Assembly (NCBI GenBank): GCA_035296965.1
Contig: DATGZX010000314.1
Location: 1 to 49,286, forward strand
DNA: 49,286 nt
Direction of reading: 5' to 3'
From: DATGZX01 sp035296965
GTDB taxonomy: Bacteria; Planctomycetota; Planctomycetia; Gemmatales; Gemmataceae
A model generated the notes under the pieces. That model was not told the origin of the DNA and did no database searches. It saw only the letters and a program-made list of their open reading frames with translations. Below, in pieces: positions 27,204 through 35,609 of the stretch. The translations under genes were made by a program, and so were the position numbers. Position 1 is the stretch's first letter, and the number at the start of each line of letters is the position of its first letter.

Positions 27204-28652
27204 GTGACACGACCGAAGGTCAAATTCAAAGGCATGCTCCTGGGAGCAGTGGGGGCCGCCGCGCTGGTTCTGAGCGTGACACCAGATGGCCAGGCGGAGA
27301 AAAAGGGTGCGGAGGAGCAGAACTCCGTTCCCAAGCGCGGCGCCTCGAGTTACGCACCCGTCGTAATCACAGAAGGTTTCGCTGCCGTGCGCGAGCGCAT
27401 GTCCAAGGCCAAGACGGAGGTGATGCAACGGCAACTGGCCCTGCTTGCTAAGCGCTACGAGTTGGCCGACCACCCTTCCAAGGACGTCAAGTCGTCCGAT
27501 CGCGATAAAGGCATCCAGGAAGGCGTGCGCGTCAAGCTACCCAAAGGCGTGGAAGGCTGGCAAGAGCTTGCAGCACTAAGCCCGCAAGAGATTCACGACA
27601 AGAGCCTCTTTCCTGCCGGCTTCCTGCCGTTGCCGCACCCGAACCACCCCGAAGGCGGCATGGTGTTCCCGAAGTTCCACATTGACCTAATAAAGACTCA
27701 AGACAACCGCGACCTGACACGGTTCGATCTCGAGTTCGATTTGCCCGAGCACTTCCTGCCCGCCTTTCCACCTCCTATCTACCTGACGACGCGCCCCGAC
27801 CTGGGCGACGTGTCCCAGGGAAAACTGGTGACGCTGGATAACTTCCATGACCTCTTCAACGGCATCTTGAACCCAAAACAGCTCGACGGTCTCCGCTTGC
27901 TGGTCACGCCGTTCCCGCAGCAGCAGTTCAACAGCACGGCGGACCGCCGCTCCGACCGGGCCAGCTTGGGAGTCACCTGCTTCGACTGCCACGCCAACGG
28001 TCACACCAACGCGGCGACCCACCTGGTGGGCGACATTCGGCCGCAGGAATACCGGCGTCGCATCGACACTCCTTCGCTCCGTGGCGTCAACATTCAAAGG
28101 CTGTTCGGTTCTCAACGCGCTTTACGCACGGTCGAGGATTTCACGGAATTCGAGCAGCGGGCCGCATATTTCGACGGCGATCCGGTGATTGCCACCAAGA
28201 AAGGAGTGAACATCCTCGATCGCGGCAGCCAGGTGCACGACATGGCCGAGTTCGAAGAACTTCTCGATTTCCCGCCCGCCCCCAAGCTGGACATCTTCGG
28301 GAAGCTCGATCCCCAGAAGGCGACCGAGGCGGAGCTGCGCGGCCAGGAAGTCTTCTTCGGCAAGGGCAAGTGCGCCATCTGCCACGTGCCGCCTTATTAC
28401 ACCGACGGCACGATGCACGACCTGAAGGTGTCGCGCTTCTACAAGCCGCAGTTGATCAACGGCCGGTTTGCCGACCGCGAAGGTCCGATCAAGACGTTCC
28501 CGCTCCGCGGCATCAAAGATTCGCCGCCGTATCTGCACGACGGCCGGTTACTGACGCTGGACGATACGGTGGAGTTCTTCAATCTGATCCTGGAACTCCG
28601 GCTGGCGGAGGAGGAAAAGAAGGACCTGGTGGCTTTCATGCGCACTCTCTGA
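27204..28652 (+). CDS. Secreted di-haem cytochrome c (peroxidase/MauG-like)
   Basis: 482 aa, starting at GTG 27204 with GGAGG seven bases upstream. A Sec signal peptide is visible (LLGAVGAAALVLSVTPDGQA, about residues 12-31). Two haem c sites are present: C259-F-D-C-H263 and C390-A-I-C-H394. The C-terminal haem domain has the family ending FPLRGIKDSPPYLHDGRLLTLDDTVEFFN (as two adjoining pieces, about 433-461), as in di-haem cytochrome c peroxidase/MauG relatives. The middle holds THLVGDIRPQEYRRRIDTPSLRG. The protein is expected in the periplasm, handling electrons or peroxide. It lies 42 bases after the kinase gene and may be co-transcribed with the ECF system, a hint that the signal is redox-related. 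Confidence 0.88.
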   Translation: MTRPKVKFKGMLLGAVGAAALVLSVTPDGQAEKKGAEEQNSVPKRGASSYAPVVITEGFAAVRERMSKAKTEVMQRQLALLAKRYELADHPSKDVKSSDRDKGIQEGVRVKLPKGVEGWQELAALSPQEIHDKSLFPAGFLPLPHPNHPEGGMVFPKFHIDLIKTQDNRDLTRFDLEFDLPEHFLPAFPPPIYLTTRPDLGDVSQGKLVTLDNFHDLFNGILNPKQLDGLRLLVTPFPQQQFNSTADRRSDRASLGVTCFDCHANGHTNAATHLVGDIRPQEYRRRIDTPSLRGVNIQRLFGSQRALRTVEDFTEFEQRAAYFDGDPVIATKKGVNILDRGSQVHDMAEFEELLDFPPAPKLDIFGKLDPQKATEAELRGQEVFFGKGKCAICHVPPYYTDGTMHDLKVSRFYKPQLINGRFADREGPIKTFPLRGIKDSPPYLHDGRLLTLDDTVEFFNLILELRLAEEEKKDLVAFMRTL

Positions 28653-29486
28653 TGGCAGGAAGTTCCTGCCCGAGATGACTTAGTTTGAAAAGCTGGCAGC
28701 TTGGGCTGCACCTTTCGCTCACGGGCGAAGGAGGTAGTCGAAGCTGCCAGCTCCACTATGTAAAGTGCGCCAAAAGTGCGCCGAAAGTACGGCGAAAAAC
28801 CGCCCCCAAGTACGCATTGGGCGACCACCTGCCGCTCCACCACGATTCCCAACCCTATTAGCCCGAAGCGTTAGCGAGGCAAACTCCCCGCCCTTGCACG
28901 TCATTGCTTTCTCTCCCGCTGCGAACCAGCCCATCAAACCACGTTCAATATTCAGAAGCCGCCGTAGCAGTTCCGCGCTCGGCTGACCGAGGCCACGGAT
29001 CGCCAGGGGATCGCACAGATCCCGACTGCCGGCGATCCAACGCAACTATTGTAGCTCCGGCAAGGCGCATGAGGAACCGCAGCCGAGGAGATATGTGCCC
29101 AAACTCTCGCCCCGTCGGCAAGATAAACGCCGACGATGGAAATGGCTTCAGAAAAAAGGCAGCCGCTGCCTCGCGAATACAAAAGGAGTCTGGCAGAAAA
29201 GACTCCCGAACCCTTTTCGACCTCCAATATTGCAACCGGATCGCGAGTATACTTACGAAGTGCGTCCGCAGTGGCGGGTCGGCGACCACGCTGTCACCCG
29301 GACGCGACGCACGTGTCGATCCATGCCGGGGATGCCGTAACCGTTAGCTTCATGTAATCGATTCGGGATATGTTGTCCTCCGGGGCTGGCTGTGCGGTTT
29401 CCAGGTGCAGCGCATGATCGTGCGCCCTCGCTGATCGTTGCGCCTCTGAGCGCATCGGTGCGGCCCCAAAAGATCGATGACCGAAG
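28653..29486. other. 834-bp region without a convincing gene
   Basis: Apart from the hairpin at 28691-28752, it contains GCCCGAAGCGTTAGCGAGGC at about 28861-28880, a short motif of a kind I associate with dispersed intergenic repeats in planctomycete genomes. Several overlapping open frames (for example 28904-29347 + and 28945-29289 -) have no recognisable domain or ribosome site and look like chance frames in GC-rich DNA. Confidence 0.5.
28691..28752. terminator. Large hairpin after the cytochrome gene
   Basis: AGCTGGCAGCTT (28691-28702) pairs exactly with AAGCTGCCAGCT (28741-28752). An inner stem of CTTTCGC and GGCGAAGG lies within the loop. It begins 38 bases after the stop codon. There is no T-run, so it may be a Rho-independent-like or RNA-stabilising structure, or an intergenic palindrome of the genome. 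Confidence 0.5.
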
Positions 29487-31673
29487 ATGCAAATTGACTT
29501 TGCAAGCGCTGTCGAACATCACGTCAATGGGCGTCTCGATGAGGCTGCGAAGATTTACAGAGCCATCCTCGCCTGCCAGCCCCGGCACGCTGATGCGCTC
29601 CACCTCCTTGGCCTCGTGGCCCACCAGCAAGGCGATCACTTGCAGGCTTGTCAGTTGATCGGGAAGGCGATCGCGGTCGAGCCCGGAGTTGCTTCTTACT
29701 ATTCGGACCTGGCGGAGGCCTATCGGGCCACGGGTCATTTGGAGCAGGCGCTCGGATGCTGCCAAGCCGCATTGGTTTTGCAGCCGGACTCCGTCGAAGC
29801 CTCCAACAATCTCGGACTGACTTTGCTGGCCCAGGGGAATACGGCCGAGGCGATCCCGCATTTCCAGGCAGCGCTGCGCCATGGGCCAGGTGTTGCCATG
29901 ATCCACAACAACCTTGGCAACGCGCTCCGACTCCAGGGCGACGCGCAGGCGGCGATCAACTCCTTTCGCGCTGCTGTGCAACTCGATCAAGGTCTGGCTG
30001 AGGCCCACAGCAACCTGGGTCAGTTGCTGTTGGAGCGCTATGAAAGGGAACAAGCAATATTCCATTGCAGGGAAGCAGTCCGCCTGCGGCCGGATTTGCC
30101 CGAAGCCCATAACAACCTTGGAAACGTCCTGCGGGACTCGGGAGAACTTGCCGAGGCCAAGAGTTGTTATGCGGAGGCACTGAGGCTGAATCCCGACCTG
30201 GCCCTGAGCTACGGCAACATGGGACAGGCCTTGCAAGAGGAGGGCAACCTACCGGAAGCCATCGCCTGGTATGAGAGGGCCTTGCAACGCGACCCCAGAT
30301 CGCCGCGGATCAATTGCAACTTGGCCAGCGCCTATGAGGAGCGGGAAGACTTCCAAGGAGCAGTCGCCCTCTACCGCGCGGCGCTGGAACTGGATCCGCA
30401 ATACGCGGAGGCACACAACGGGCTCGGCTACGTCCTGCACGAGCTGGGCAAATTCCCGGAGGCGGTGGCCGAGTACCGTGAGGTGCTCCGTCTCAAGCCC
30501 GATTTCGCCACCGGGTACTGCAACCTCGGCAACATCCTGGAGGAGCTTGGTTCATTCGACGAGGCACTGGCCGCATTCCGCGCTGCGCTTCGGCGCGATC
30601 CGGATCATGCCGGCGCCTACTCTCTGTTGGCTACAATGCTCCGGGGTCGCTTGCCTGCAGAGGACCTGCAGGCCATACAGCGCTTGCTCGCCCGTCCCCA
30701 GATGGCCTTGGCCAAGCGCCTGGCACTTCATTTCGGGATCGCTCATGTTCTCGATGGCATGGGCTCCTATGCGGAGGCGGCCGAACACCTTCAGGAGGGG
30801 AATGCCCTATGCAGCAAGCTGTGGAAGAAGCAGGGCAAGTCCTACGATCCCCAGGCACACACTGAACAAGTCAACTCCCTGATCGGCGCCTTCACTCCAG
30901 AGTTCTTCGCACGAGTGCGCGGCTTCGGGTTGGCAACCGAGTTGCCGGTCTTCATCGTCGGCTTGCCGCGCTCCGGCACCACGCTGACTGAACAAATCCT
31001 GGCCAGCCATTCGCAGGTACACGGTGCCGGCGAGCTGAACTGTGCCCGCGAGGGTTTTGAAACGCTGCCTGCGATGACAGTTGGGGCCGCCACGGCCATC
31101 GAAGGCCTCGCTTGCGTCGGCCGGTCGGCCGTCCAGCAACTGAGCCACTGGCACCTCGCCCGACTCCAGGAATTGGCCCCCAAGGCTAATCGTGTCGTGG
31201 ATAAGATGCCCGACAACTACCTGTTTCTCGGCTGGTTGTACACTTTGTTCCCCCAGGCCAAGTTCATCCATTGCCGGCGTGACTTGCGCGATGTGGCCGT
31301 TTCGTGCTGGATGACGAACTTCCGAAACATCCGCTGGGCTGCGGACAGGGATCATATTGCCGCGCGCTTCCAGGACTACCTTCGCCTGATGGCGCACTGG
31401 CGCGCATTGCTCCCAGCGTCTCTGCTCGAAGTGGACTACGAGGAGACCGTCGCCAATCTTGAAACCGTGGCCCGCCGCGTGGTTGCCTGGTGCGGCCTGG
31501 AGTGGGAGGCCTCGTGCCTGGCGTTCCATCAGACATCCCGGCCCATCCGTACCGCGAGCGTCACTCAAGTTCGCGAGCCAGTCTACACCCGCTCCGTAGC
31601 CAGGTGGAAGAACTATGAGTCGACCCTTGGCCAGCTTTTCGAACGGCTGCGACCGACTCCAGATGGACAGTAA
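29487..31673 (+). CDS. TPR-repeat sulfotransferase
   Basis: 728 aa. Residues 1-390 are about eleven TPR units, very regular: FASAVEHHVNGRLDEAAKIY, then repeated 'AHNNLGNVLRDSGELAEAKSC'-like helices with P-x-L-A turn residues. The sulfotransferase domain covers about 480-715: PVFIVGLPRSGTTLTEQIL (PAPS 5'-phosphosulfate loop, about 486-504), DKMPDNYLFLGWLYTLFP, FIHCRRDLRDVAVSCWM (3'-phosphate-binding region), then LLEVDYEETVANLE and a C-terminal RWKNYE. It transfers sulfate from PAPS to an acceptor; related TPR-sulfotransferases are frequent in planctomycetes and may act on proteins or glycans. No signal peptide is seen, so it acts in the cytoplasm. The gene stands alone between two non-coding gaps. 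Confidence 0.92.
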   Translation: MQIDFASAVEHHVNGRLDEAAKIYRAILACQPRHADALHLLGLVAHQQGDHLQACQLIGKAIAVEPGVASYYSDLAEAYRATGHLEQALGCCQAALVLQPDSVEASNNLGLTLLAQGNTAEAIPHFQAALRHGPGVAMIHNNLGNALRLQGDAQAAINSFRAAVQLDQGLAEAHSNLGQLLLERYEREQAIFHCREAVRLRPDLPEAHNNLGNVLRDSGELAEAKSCYAEALRLNPDLALSYGNMGQALQEEGNLPEAIAWYERALQRDPRSPRINCNLASAYEEREDFQGAVALYRAALELDPQYAEAHNGLGYVLHELGKFPEAVAEYREVLRLKPDFATGYCNLGNILEELGSFDEALAAFRAALRRDPDHAGAYSLLATMLRGRLPAEDLQAIQRLLARPQMALAKRLALHFGIAHVLDGMGSYAEAAEHLQEGNALCSKLWKKQGKSYDPQAHTEQVNSLIGAFTPEFFARVRGFGLATELPVFIVGLPRSGTTLTEQILASHSQVHGAGELNCAREGFETLPAMTVGAATAIEGLACVGRSAVQQLSHWHLARLQELAPKANRVVDKMPDNYLFLGWLYTLFPQAKFIHCRRDLRDVAVSCWMTNFRNIRWAADRDHIAARFQDYLRLMAHWRALLPASLLEVDYEETVANLETVARRVVAWCGLEWEASCLAFHQTSRPIRTASVTQVREPVYTRSVARWKNYESTLGQLFERLRPTPDGQ

Positions 31674-31953
31674 TTAACCGCGCGGCGAAAAAACCCCCAT
31701 AACCATTAACCAAGATCGCCCAAGCCTGCGTCGTGAGGCTCCAATTCTGCAACTCGAAGCCATTGGCATGTTTTATGCACTTCCAAAGATGACCTAGTTC
31801 CTAGGCCAGGAATTCCTCAGCGTGTCCGTCGGAACGGAAGTCGACGTGGGGTGGTGCTCAAAGGTAGCTCGACATTGCACCGGTCGTTCACAAAGCGGAA
31901 AGGAGTGACCGCCGAACGATGGTGCTGTGTCAAACCACGTCAAGGTTCGTCCC
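31674..31953. other. Upstream region of the DUF4214 gene
   Basis: 280 bases without a gene. It contains the sigma-54 type promoter candidate at 31764-31779 described separately, and a likely leader of about 160 bases before ATG 31954. Nothing else is recognised. Confidence 0.5.
31764..31779 (+). promoter_or_regulatory. Candidate sigma-54 promoter for the DUF4214 exported protein
   Basis: TTGGCATG-TTTT-ATGCA (31763-31779) has the GG and GC dinucleotides at the correct 12-base offset. Against YTGGCACG-N4-TTGCW it has two mismatches. It shares the uncommon TGGCATG form with the promoter at 9137. The predicted transcription start is near 31790. Confidence 0.5.
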
Positions 31954-33858
31954 ATGGCCAAAAATCGAATTCAAACCTGGCTTCACTTGCCCTCCCTGGA
32001 AACCAAGAAAGACCTGGCCTCGACGCTTCGAGCGCCGTTGCATCTCGAATCTCTCGAAGATCGGATAGTGCCAGCCGTCCCGGCCAACGAAGTGTACGTG
32101 AGCAGTTTGTATCAAGGGTTTCTCGGACGGGCCGCCGATCCCGCCGGGCTTGCGGCTTGGGTGAGCTTGCTAAATGCGGGCGAGAACCGGGCGCAGGTCG
32201 CCCTCGGCATCGAAAGGAGCGACGAATTTACGGGCCGAGCGGTGCAAATCTACTATCAGGACTTCCTGGGCCGGACCGCGGACATCGGCGGCCTCAATTC
32301 CTGGGTGGAGGCAGTGCGGCAGGGCAGTACCTTGGAAGACGTCAAAGCGCTTATCCTCGGTTCCGATGAATTTTACAACGACAATGGCGGGACCATGGAC
32401 TCCTTCCTCAATGCAGTCTACAAGGCTGAATTAGGTCGCAGCGTCGATCCGACAGGTTTGGCGTACTGGCCCACCGTCACGGTGAACAATCCCGTCGGCC
32501 GTGCCACGACTGTCGCGCGGATCATGCGCAGTACCGAAGGAGAGCAAGATGAGATCACTAGTATCTACCAGTTAACACTCGGCCGGCTTCCCGACAGCGC
32601 TGGACTTGCTTCCTGGACGGCAGCCCTTCAACAAGGTGAGGGGGATTTGAATGTCATCGCCAGAATCGTCGGTTCGAACGAGTACTTCGACGATCTCCAG
32701 GCGTTCGCAGCGACCGGATCCGACCCGAACGCCGCTGCCCACGAGTTTATCGTCAGCACGGATCGCTTCAGCGCTAGTCTCCCAGGTGCTGAGGAGTTCA
32801 ACGCCACCATCGCAACCAATCCGTCCCTTGTGCGGCCGCCTTTCCCGCAGCCGCCTATCCCGTTTATACCGCTATGCGGGTCTACTGCGTTCGGATTTGG
32901 CACCGGTCCTACCATTGGCCCGACTGGCGGTGGCGGTGGGACTACCGGCGGAACAGGTGGAACAGGCGGCACTGGCGGGACCGGGGGCGGTGGTGGGACC
33001 GGCGAGAGCAGCGGCGGTGGCGGGACTGGTGGCGGTGGTGGGACCGGTGGCGGCAGCGGCGGTGGTGGCGGCAGCGGTTCTCTTCGCGCTGCGGCTCCGG
33101 AAAATGGACACGCCAACGGCGGCATGCGCGGAGTGGGCGGACGCGGCCAAGGCGGCGGTATGTATATGGGCGGCGGCCTGCTTTCGCATGCCGGATTGAC
33201 GCACTCGGGGCCGCATGCCGACGCTGGCGCCGGCGCACGGCATGGTGACGCCCTCGCTTCTGCGCGTGCCGAGTTGAGAAACGTGCGGGCCCAACTCCAC
33301 CAACCATTCGCTTCGCAAGGAGAGTTGACCGACCAAGCACTTAGCAATTCGATCGACGCTCCTCTCGTGACGGAGCAGCTCACCAATCAACAGCTCCAGT
33401 CGATGGTTGCGGCGGCGCTGGCCTTGCTCGAGCAGGCGGGCATCAGTCCTGCCCTTGTGACGCGGCTGGAATCTGTCAACTACGAAGTAGGTTGGCTGCC
33501 CCAGCCTCTGTTAGGCTACACTTTCGCCCGGGTTCACACGGTTGTGATCGACGCCAATGCGGAGGGCTATGGCTGGTTCGTCGATCCAGCATCTCTGTCC
33601 AATCAGGAATTCGTAAGAAACGCCAGCGGAGCACTCGTCGCTATCCCCGGTGAGCCCGCGTCGGGACACATGGACCTCGAAACAGTTGTGCTCCACGAGA
33701 TGGGCCACCTCGCCGGGTTTGGCGATGTCAATAGCCACAGCTACCCCAATTACCTGATGGACGGTAGCCTTTCGCCTGGTGTTCGGCGCGTCGACGCCCT
33801 GGACGCGATCTTCGGCGGGCATGATGCGCGCTTGGGCCATTCACTTGATTTCGGGTAG
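31954..33858 (+). CDS. Planctomycete exported protein: DUF4214 repeats, glycine-rich linker, C-terminal zinc metalloprotease-like domain
   Basis: 634 aa from ATG 31954 (AAGG nine bases upstream; GTG 31927 possible). The N terminus has LHLESLEDRIVPA (about residues 29-41), the planctomycete extracellular-protein motif that replaces a classical signal peptide. Four DUF4214 units follow (about 45-250), each with Y-x(2-3)-LGR-x(2)-D-x(2)-GL-x(2)-W: YQGFLGRAADPAGLAAW, YQDFLGRTADIGGLNSW, YKAELGRSVDPTGLAYW and YQLTLGRLPDSAGLASW. A Gly/Thr/Ser-rich low-complexity linker spans about 322-378. The C-terminal part ends with ETVVLHEMGHLAGFGD (H581, H585, D591), an HExxHxxGxxD zinc site like short metzincins, then NYLMDGSLSPGVRR. 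DUF4214 is found in surface and S-layer-like exported proteins. The fusion suggests a surface-anchored protease, possibly self-processing (inference). Confidence 0.82.
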   Translation: MAKNRIQTWLHLPSLETKKDLASTLRAPLHLESLEDRIVPAVPANEVYVSSLYQGFLGRAADPAGLAAWVSLLNAGENRAQVALGIERSDEFTGRAVQIYYQDFLGRTADIGGLNSWVEAVRQGSTLEDVKALILGSDEFYNDNGGTMDSFLNAVYKAELGRSVDPTGLAYWPTVTVNNPVGRATTVARIMRSTEGEQDEITSIYQLTLGRLPDSAGLASWTAALQQGEGDLNVIARIVGSNEYFDDLQAFAATGSDPNAAAHEFIVSTDRFSASLPGAEEFNATIATNPSLVRPPFPQPPIPFIPLCGSTAFGFGTGPTIGPTGGGGGTTGGTGGTGGTGGTGGGGGTGESSGGGGTGGGGGTGGGSGGGGGSGSLRAAAPENGHANGGMRGVGGRGQGGGMYMGGGLLSHAGLTHSGPHADAGAGARHGDALASARAELRNVRAQLHQPFASQGELTDQALSNSIDAPLVTEQLTNQQLQSMVAAALALLEQAGISPALVTRLESVNYEVGWLPQPLLGYTFARVHTVVIDANAEGYGWFVDPASLSNQEFVRNASGALVAIPGEPASGHMDLETVVLHEMGHLAGFGDVNSHSYPNYLMDGSLSPGVRRVDALDAIFGGHDARLGHSLDFG

Positions 33859-34836
33859 GTGGTTTTGGCGGTGCCGTTGTAGATTAACTTCCTCGCGCAG
33901 AGACACTCGCTGACCCAGGTTGCTGTCGGCATCGCAGGGCCCGAACGATTTTTTCTCCGCCATGGAGCAATCCGCCGACCACTGGCCAGCCCTCCTAAAT
34001 GAAGTGTGCGCCTGGCAACGCCGAGCAAAGGGCACGTGTGTAGCTGCTCTTGTAGGCTTACCAGGCGCTGGCCGCATTCATGCGTGTGCCGTTATTCTAT
34101 ACTCGGCAGATCCATTATTCGGCGGATGCCGCCCGCCGCTGTGCCTTCGAGAACCAGGACAGACTTCTCCTTGTGATTCTCCATGCACTTGGCGAACCCA
34201 GCGATCATCACCGGCTTATCGTTCTCGGCTGGTGCCCCTGCGTCTTTTCCCAGAGGCAGCCATTGCTCTAACTACTTATGTAATTTGTCGCTGGTCTGGC
34301 AGCGGCGCAACTGCTCTGCATTGCGCGCACTATTGAGCCGGGTTGGGCCCCATTTGTGAGTCCGTGCCTGTCTCACCCTGCTTTCTGCAGGGGTCGCTCT
34401 TGGTGCCGCGGTGGATCGGGACCTCCAGATCCCGACGTCAAGAATGCGAGCTCTGGATGGCGGAGTTCGGCTGCTGGCCGGATCAGCGGCTAGGGGGTTG
34501 TACGAGTAGTTTTTGCTCGCCGTGATGAAATGCGCGCCATGCCCTTAGAATCGCTCGCTCGCGTTATCGACCTTTCTTACTGACTCGGCATGCCCACAAG
34601 TCCTTGATCAGCAATAATTTAAATAAATGGCCTGAGGCCGTTCGGAGTTCCGGCACGATACGTGCTAAACCTTTTCTCGGTTGATTTACCGACGCATCAT
34701 TCCCTGCTGCTGCTGGAAACGTGCGGTGCCTGAGTCCATGGCCCATAGGTTTCCAGGGAAGATGACGTAGCTAGTTCTAAGAACGGAACAGTGCGGCAGT
34801 TGGCCGTCTCGGACGGGGGAGGCCGTTACGACGCAA
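33859..34836. other. Gene-poor kilobase before csrA
   Basis: No open frame here shows a recognisable domain, a ribosome site or planctomycete-like amino-acid composition; frames such as 33920-34336 (+) are Cys/Arg-rich and look spurious. TCGGGA-CCTCCAGA-TCCCGA at 34416-34435 is a small palindrome resembling dispersed repeats. The stretch may hold decayed genes, but I cannot name any. Confidence 0.45.
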
Positions 34837-34859
34837 CCACAGCCGGCATCCGGCTGTGG
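34837..34859 (+). promoter_or_regulatory. Strong hairpin in the csrA leader
   Basis: CCACAGCCGG-CAT-CCGGCTGTGG is a perfect 10-bp stem with a three-base loop, ending 34 bases before the csrA-like start. It lacks a T-run directly after it. It could terminate upstream transcription or act as a leader structure; the csrA ribosome site AAGGAGG (34880-34886) itself contains the GGA core that CsrA proteins bind, so self-repression is possible. Confidence 0.5.
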
Positions 34860-34893
34860 CCTTCATCATTAGATGCTTTAAGGAGGCTCCCCC

Positions 34894-35163
34894 ATGTTGG
34901 TGTTGACCCGCAGACCCGGTGAGGAGGTGCTAGTTCCAGACCTCGGGATCAGCTTGAAGATTCTGGCAATCAATGGAAATCAAGTCTGTGTCGGCCTGAC
35001 TGCGCCAAGGGTGGTTCGCTTCTTCCGAGGAGAAGTTTGGGCTCGCGTTCAAAAGCCATCGGTTGGCTTGCCCATTCCAGAACCCACGAAAAACGGCCAG
35101 CTGGTAAGAAAGCTGCGCGCTAGTCCTTCTGTTATACCAACCGGCGGTCAGGAGGAGTGCTAA
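34894..35163 (+). CDS. csrA: CsrA/RsmA-like translational regulator, extended
   Basis: 89 aa. The first ~50 residues match CsrA: MLVLTRRPGEEVLVPD, ISLKILAINGNQVCVGLTAP and FRGEVW, with the RNA-binding residues R6/R7, L4 and R45 and the E47-V48 pair present. The body is typical, but VVRFFRGEVW is altered from the usual VxVHREEVY, and a 40-residue tail rich in Pro/Lys extends beyond the normal ~61 residues. CsrA dimers bind GGA motifs at ribosome sites and control translation and mRNA decay. Shine-Dalgarno AAGGAGG is strong. The stop codon overlaps the next start by one base (TAATG, 35161-35165), so the two proteins are probably made together. Confidence 0.85.
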   Translation: MLVLTRRPGEEVLVPDLGISLKILAINGNQVCVGLTAPRVVRFFRGEVWARVQKPSVGLPIPEPTKNGQLVRKLRASPSVIPTGGQEEC

Positions 35164-35609
35164 TGGAGAATGATGCCGCGCTGACTGTGGCAATCAGGGA
35201 ACTCGGAAAAACTTGGTGTGGAACTCCACAAGAATTCACGGGTCCGGTTTCAGAAGAAGAGATTCGCGCGGCGGAAAAGGAGCTGGGGTTGAGCTTCCCC
35301 TCCAGTTACCGTGCTTTCCTTCGCCGCTATGGAGCCGGCACAGTGCATTACTACGATCTTTATGGACTCCCCCGCGGCCAGTTGTGGGGGGACGTAGTCA
35401 TGATGAACCAGTTGGACCAACGCTCACTCCCGAGCCACTACTTGAAGTTTATGGAGGATGTTGGAGACTACGCGTACTATCTCGACACTTCCCGTATGAA
35501 TTCTGCGAAAGAATGCCCTGTGGTGGTCTTCGGTTGGGAAGAAGACGGCGAAATCGTCGCGGATAATTTCGTCGATTTTCTGCAAAAGGCTAAGGATGGG
35601 CTGCTTTAA
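35163..35609 (+). CDS. SMI1/KNR4 (SUKH-1) family protein
   Basis: 148 aa from ATG 35163, with AGGAGG seven bases upstream (within the csrA end). The SUKH core reads TGPVSEEEIRAAEKELGLSF, PSSYRAFLRRYGAGTVHYYDLYGL, then a variable middle, and PVVVFGWEEDGEIVADNFVDFL at the end. SUKH proteins are best known as immunity proteins against nuclease-type toxins, but many stand-alone copies have no toxin. No toxin gene is visible nearby. Its coupling to a CsrA-like gene is unusual. It overlaps the following gene by 14 bases. Confidence 0.85.
   Translation: MENDAALTVAIRELGKTWCGTPQEFTGPVSEEEIRAAEKELGLSFPSSYRAFLRRYGAGTVHYYDLYGLPRGQLWGDVVMMNQLDQRSLPSHYLKFMEDVGDYAYYLDTSRMNSAKECPVVVFGWEEDGEIVADNFVDFLQKAKDGLL

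Noticed and set aside
32628..33386. Proline-rich 252-codon frame on the - strand.
   Set aside because: It is the complement of the glycine-rich linker of the DUF4214 protein; poly-Pro is the expected antisense of Gly codons.
33800..33858. Possible PEP-CTERM or other sorting tail on the DUF4214 protein.
   Set aside because: The C terminus (after DAIFGGHDARLGHSL) has no PEP motif, hydrophobic helix or basic end.
35163..35609. A toxin-immunity locus around the SUKH gene.
   Set aside because: No polymorphic toxin, Rhs/RHS core or nuclease domain is present on either side, so immunity cannot be claimed.
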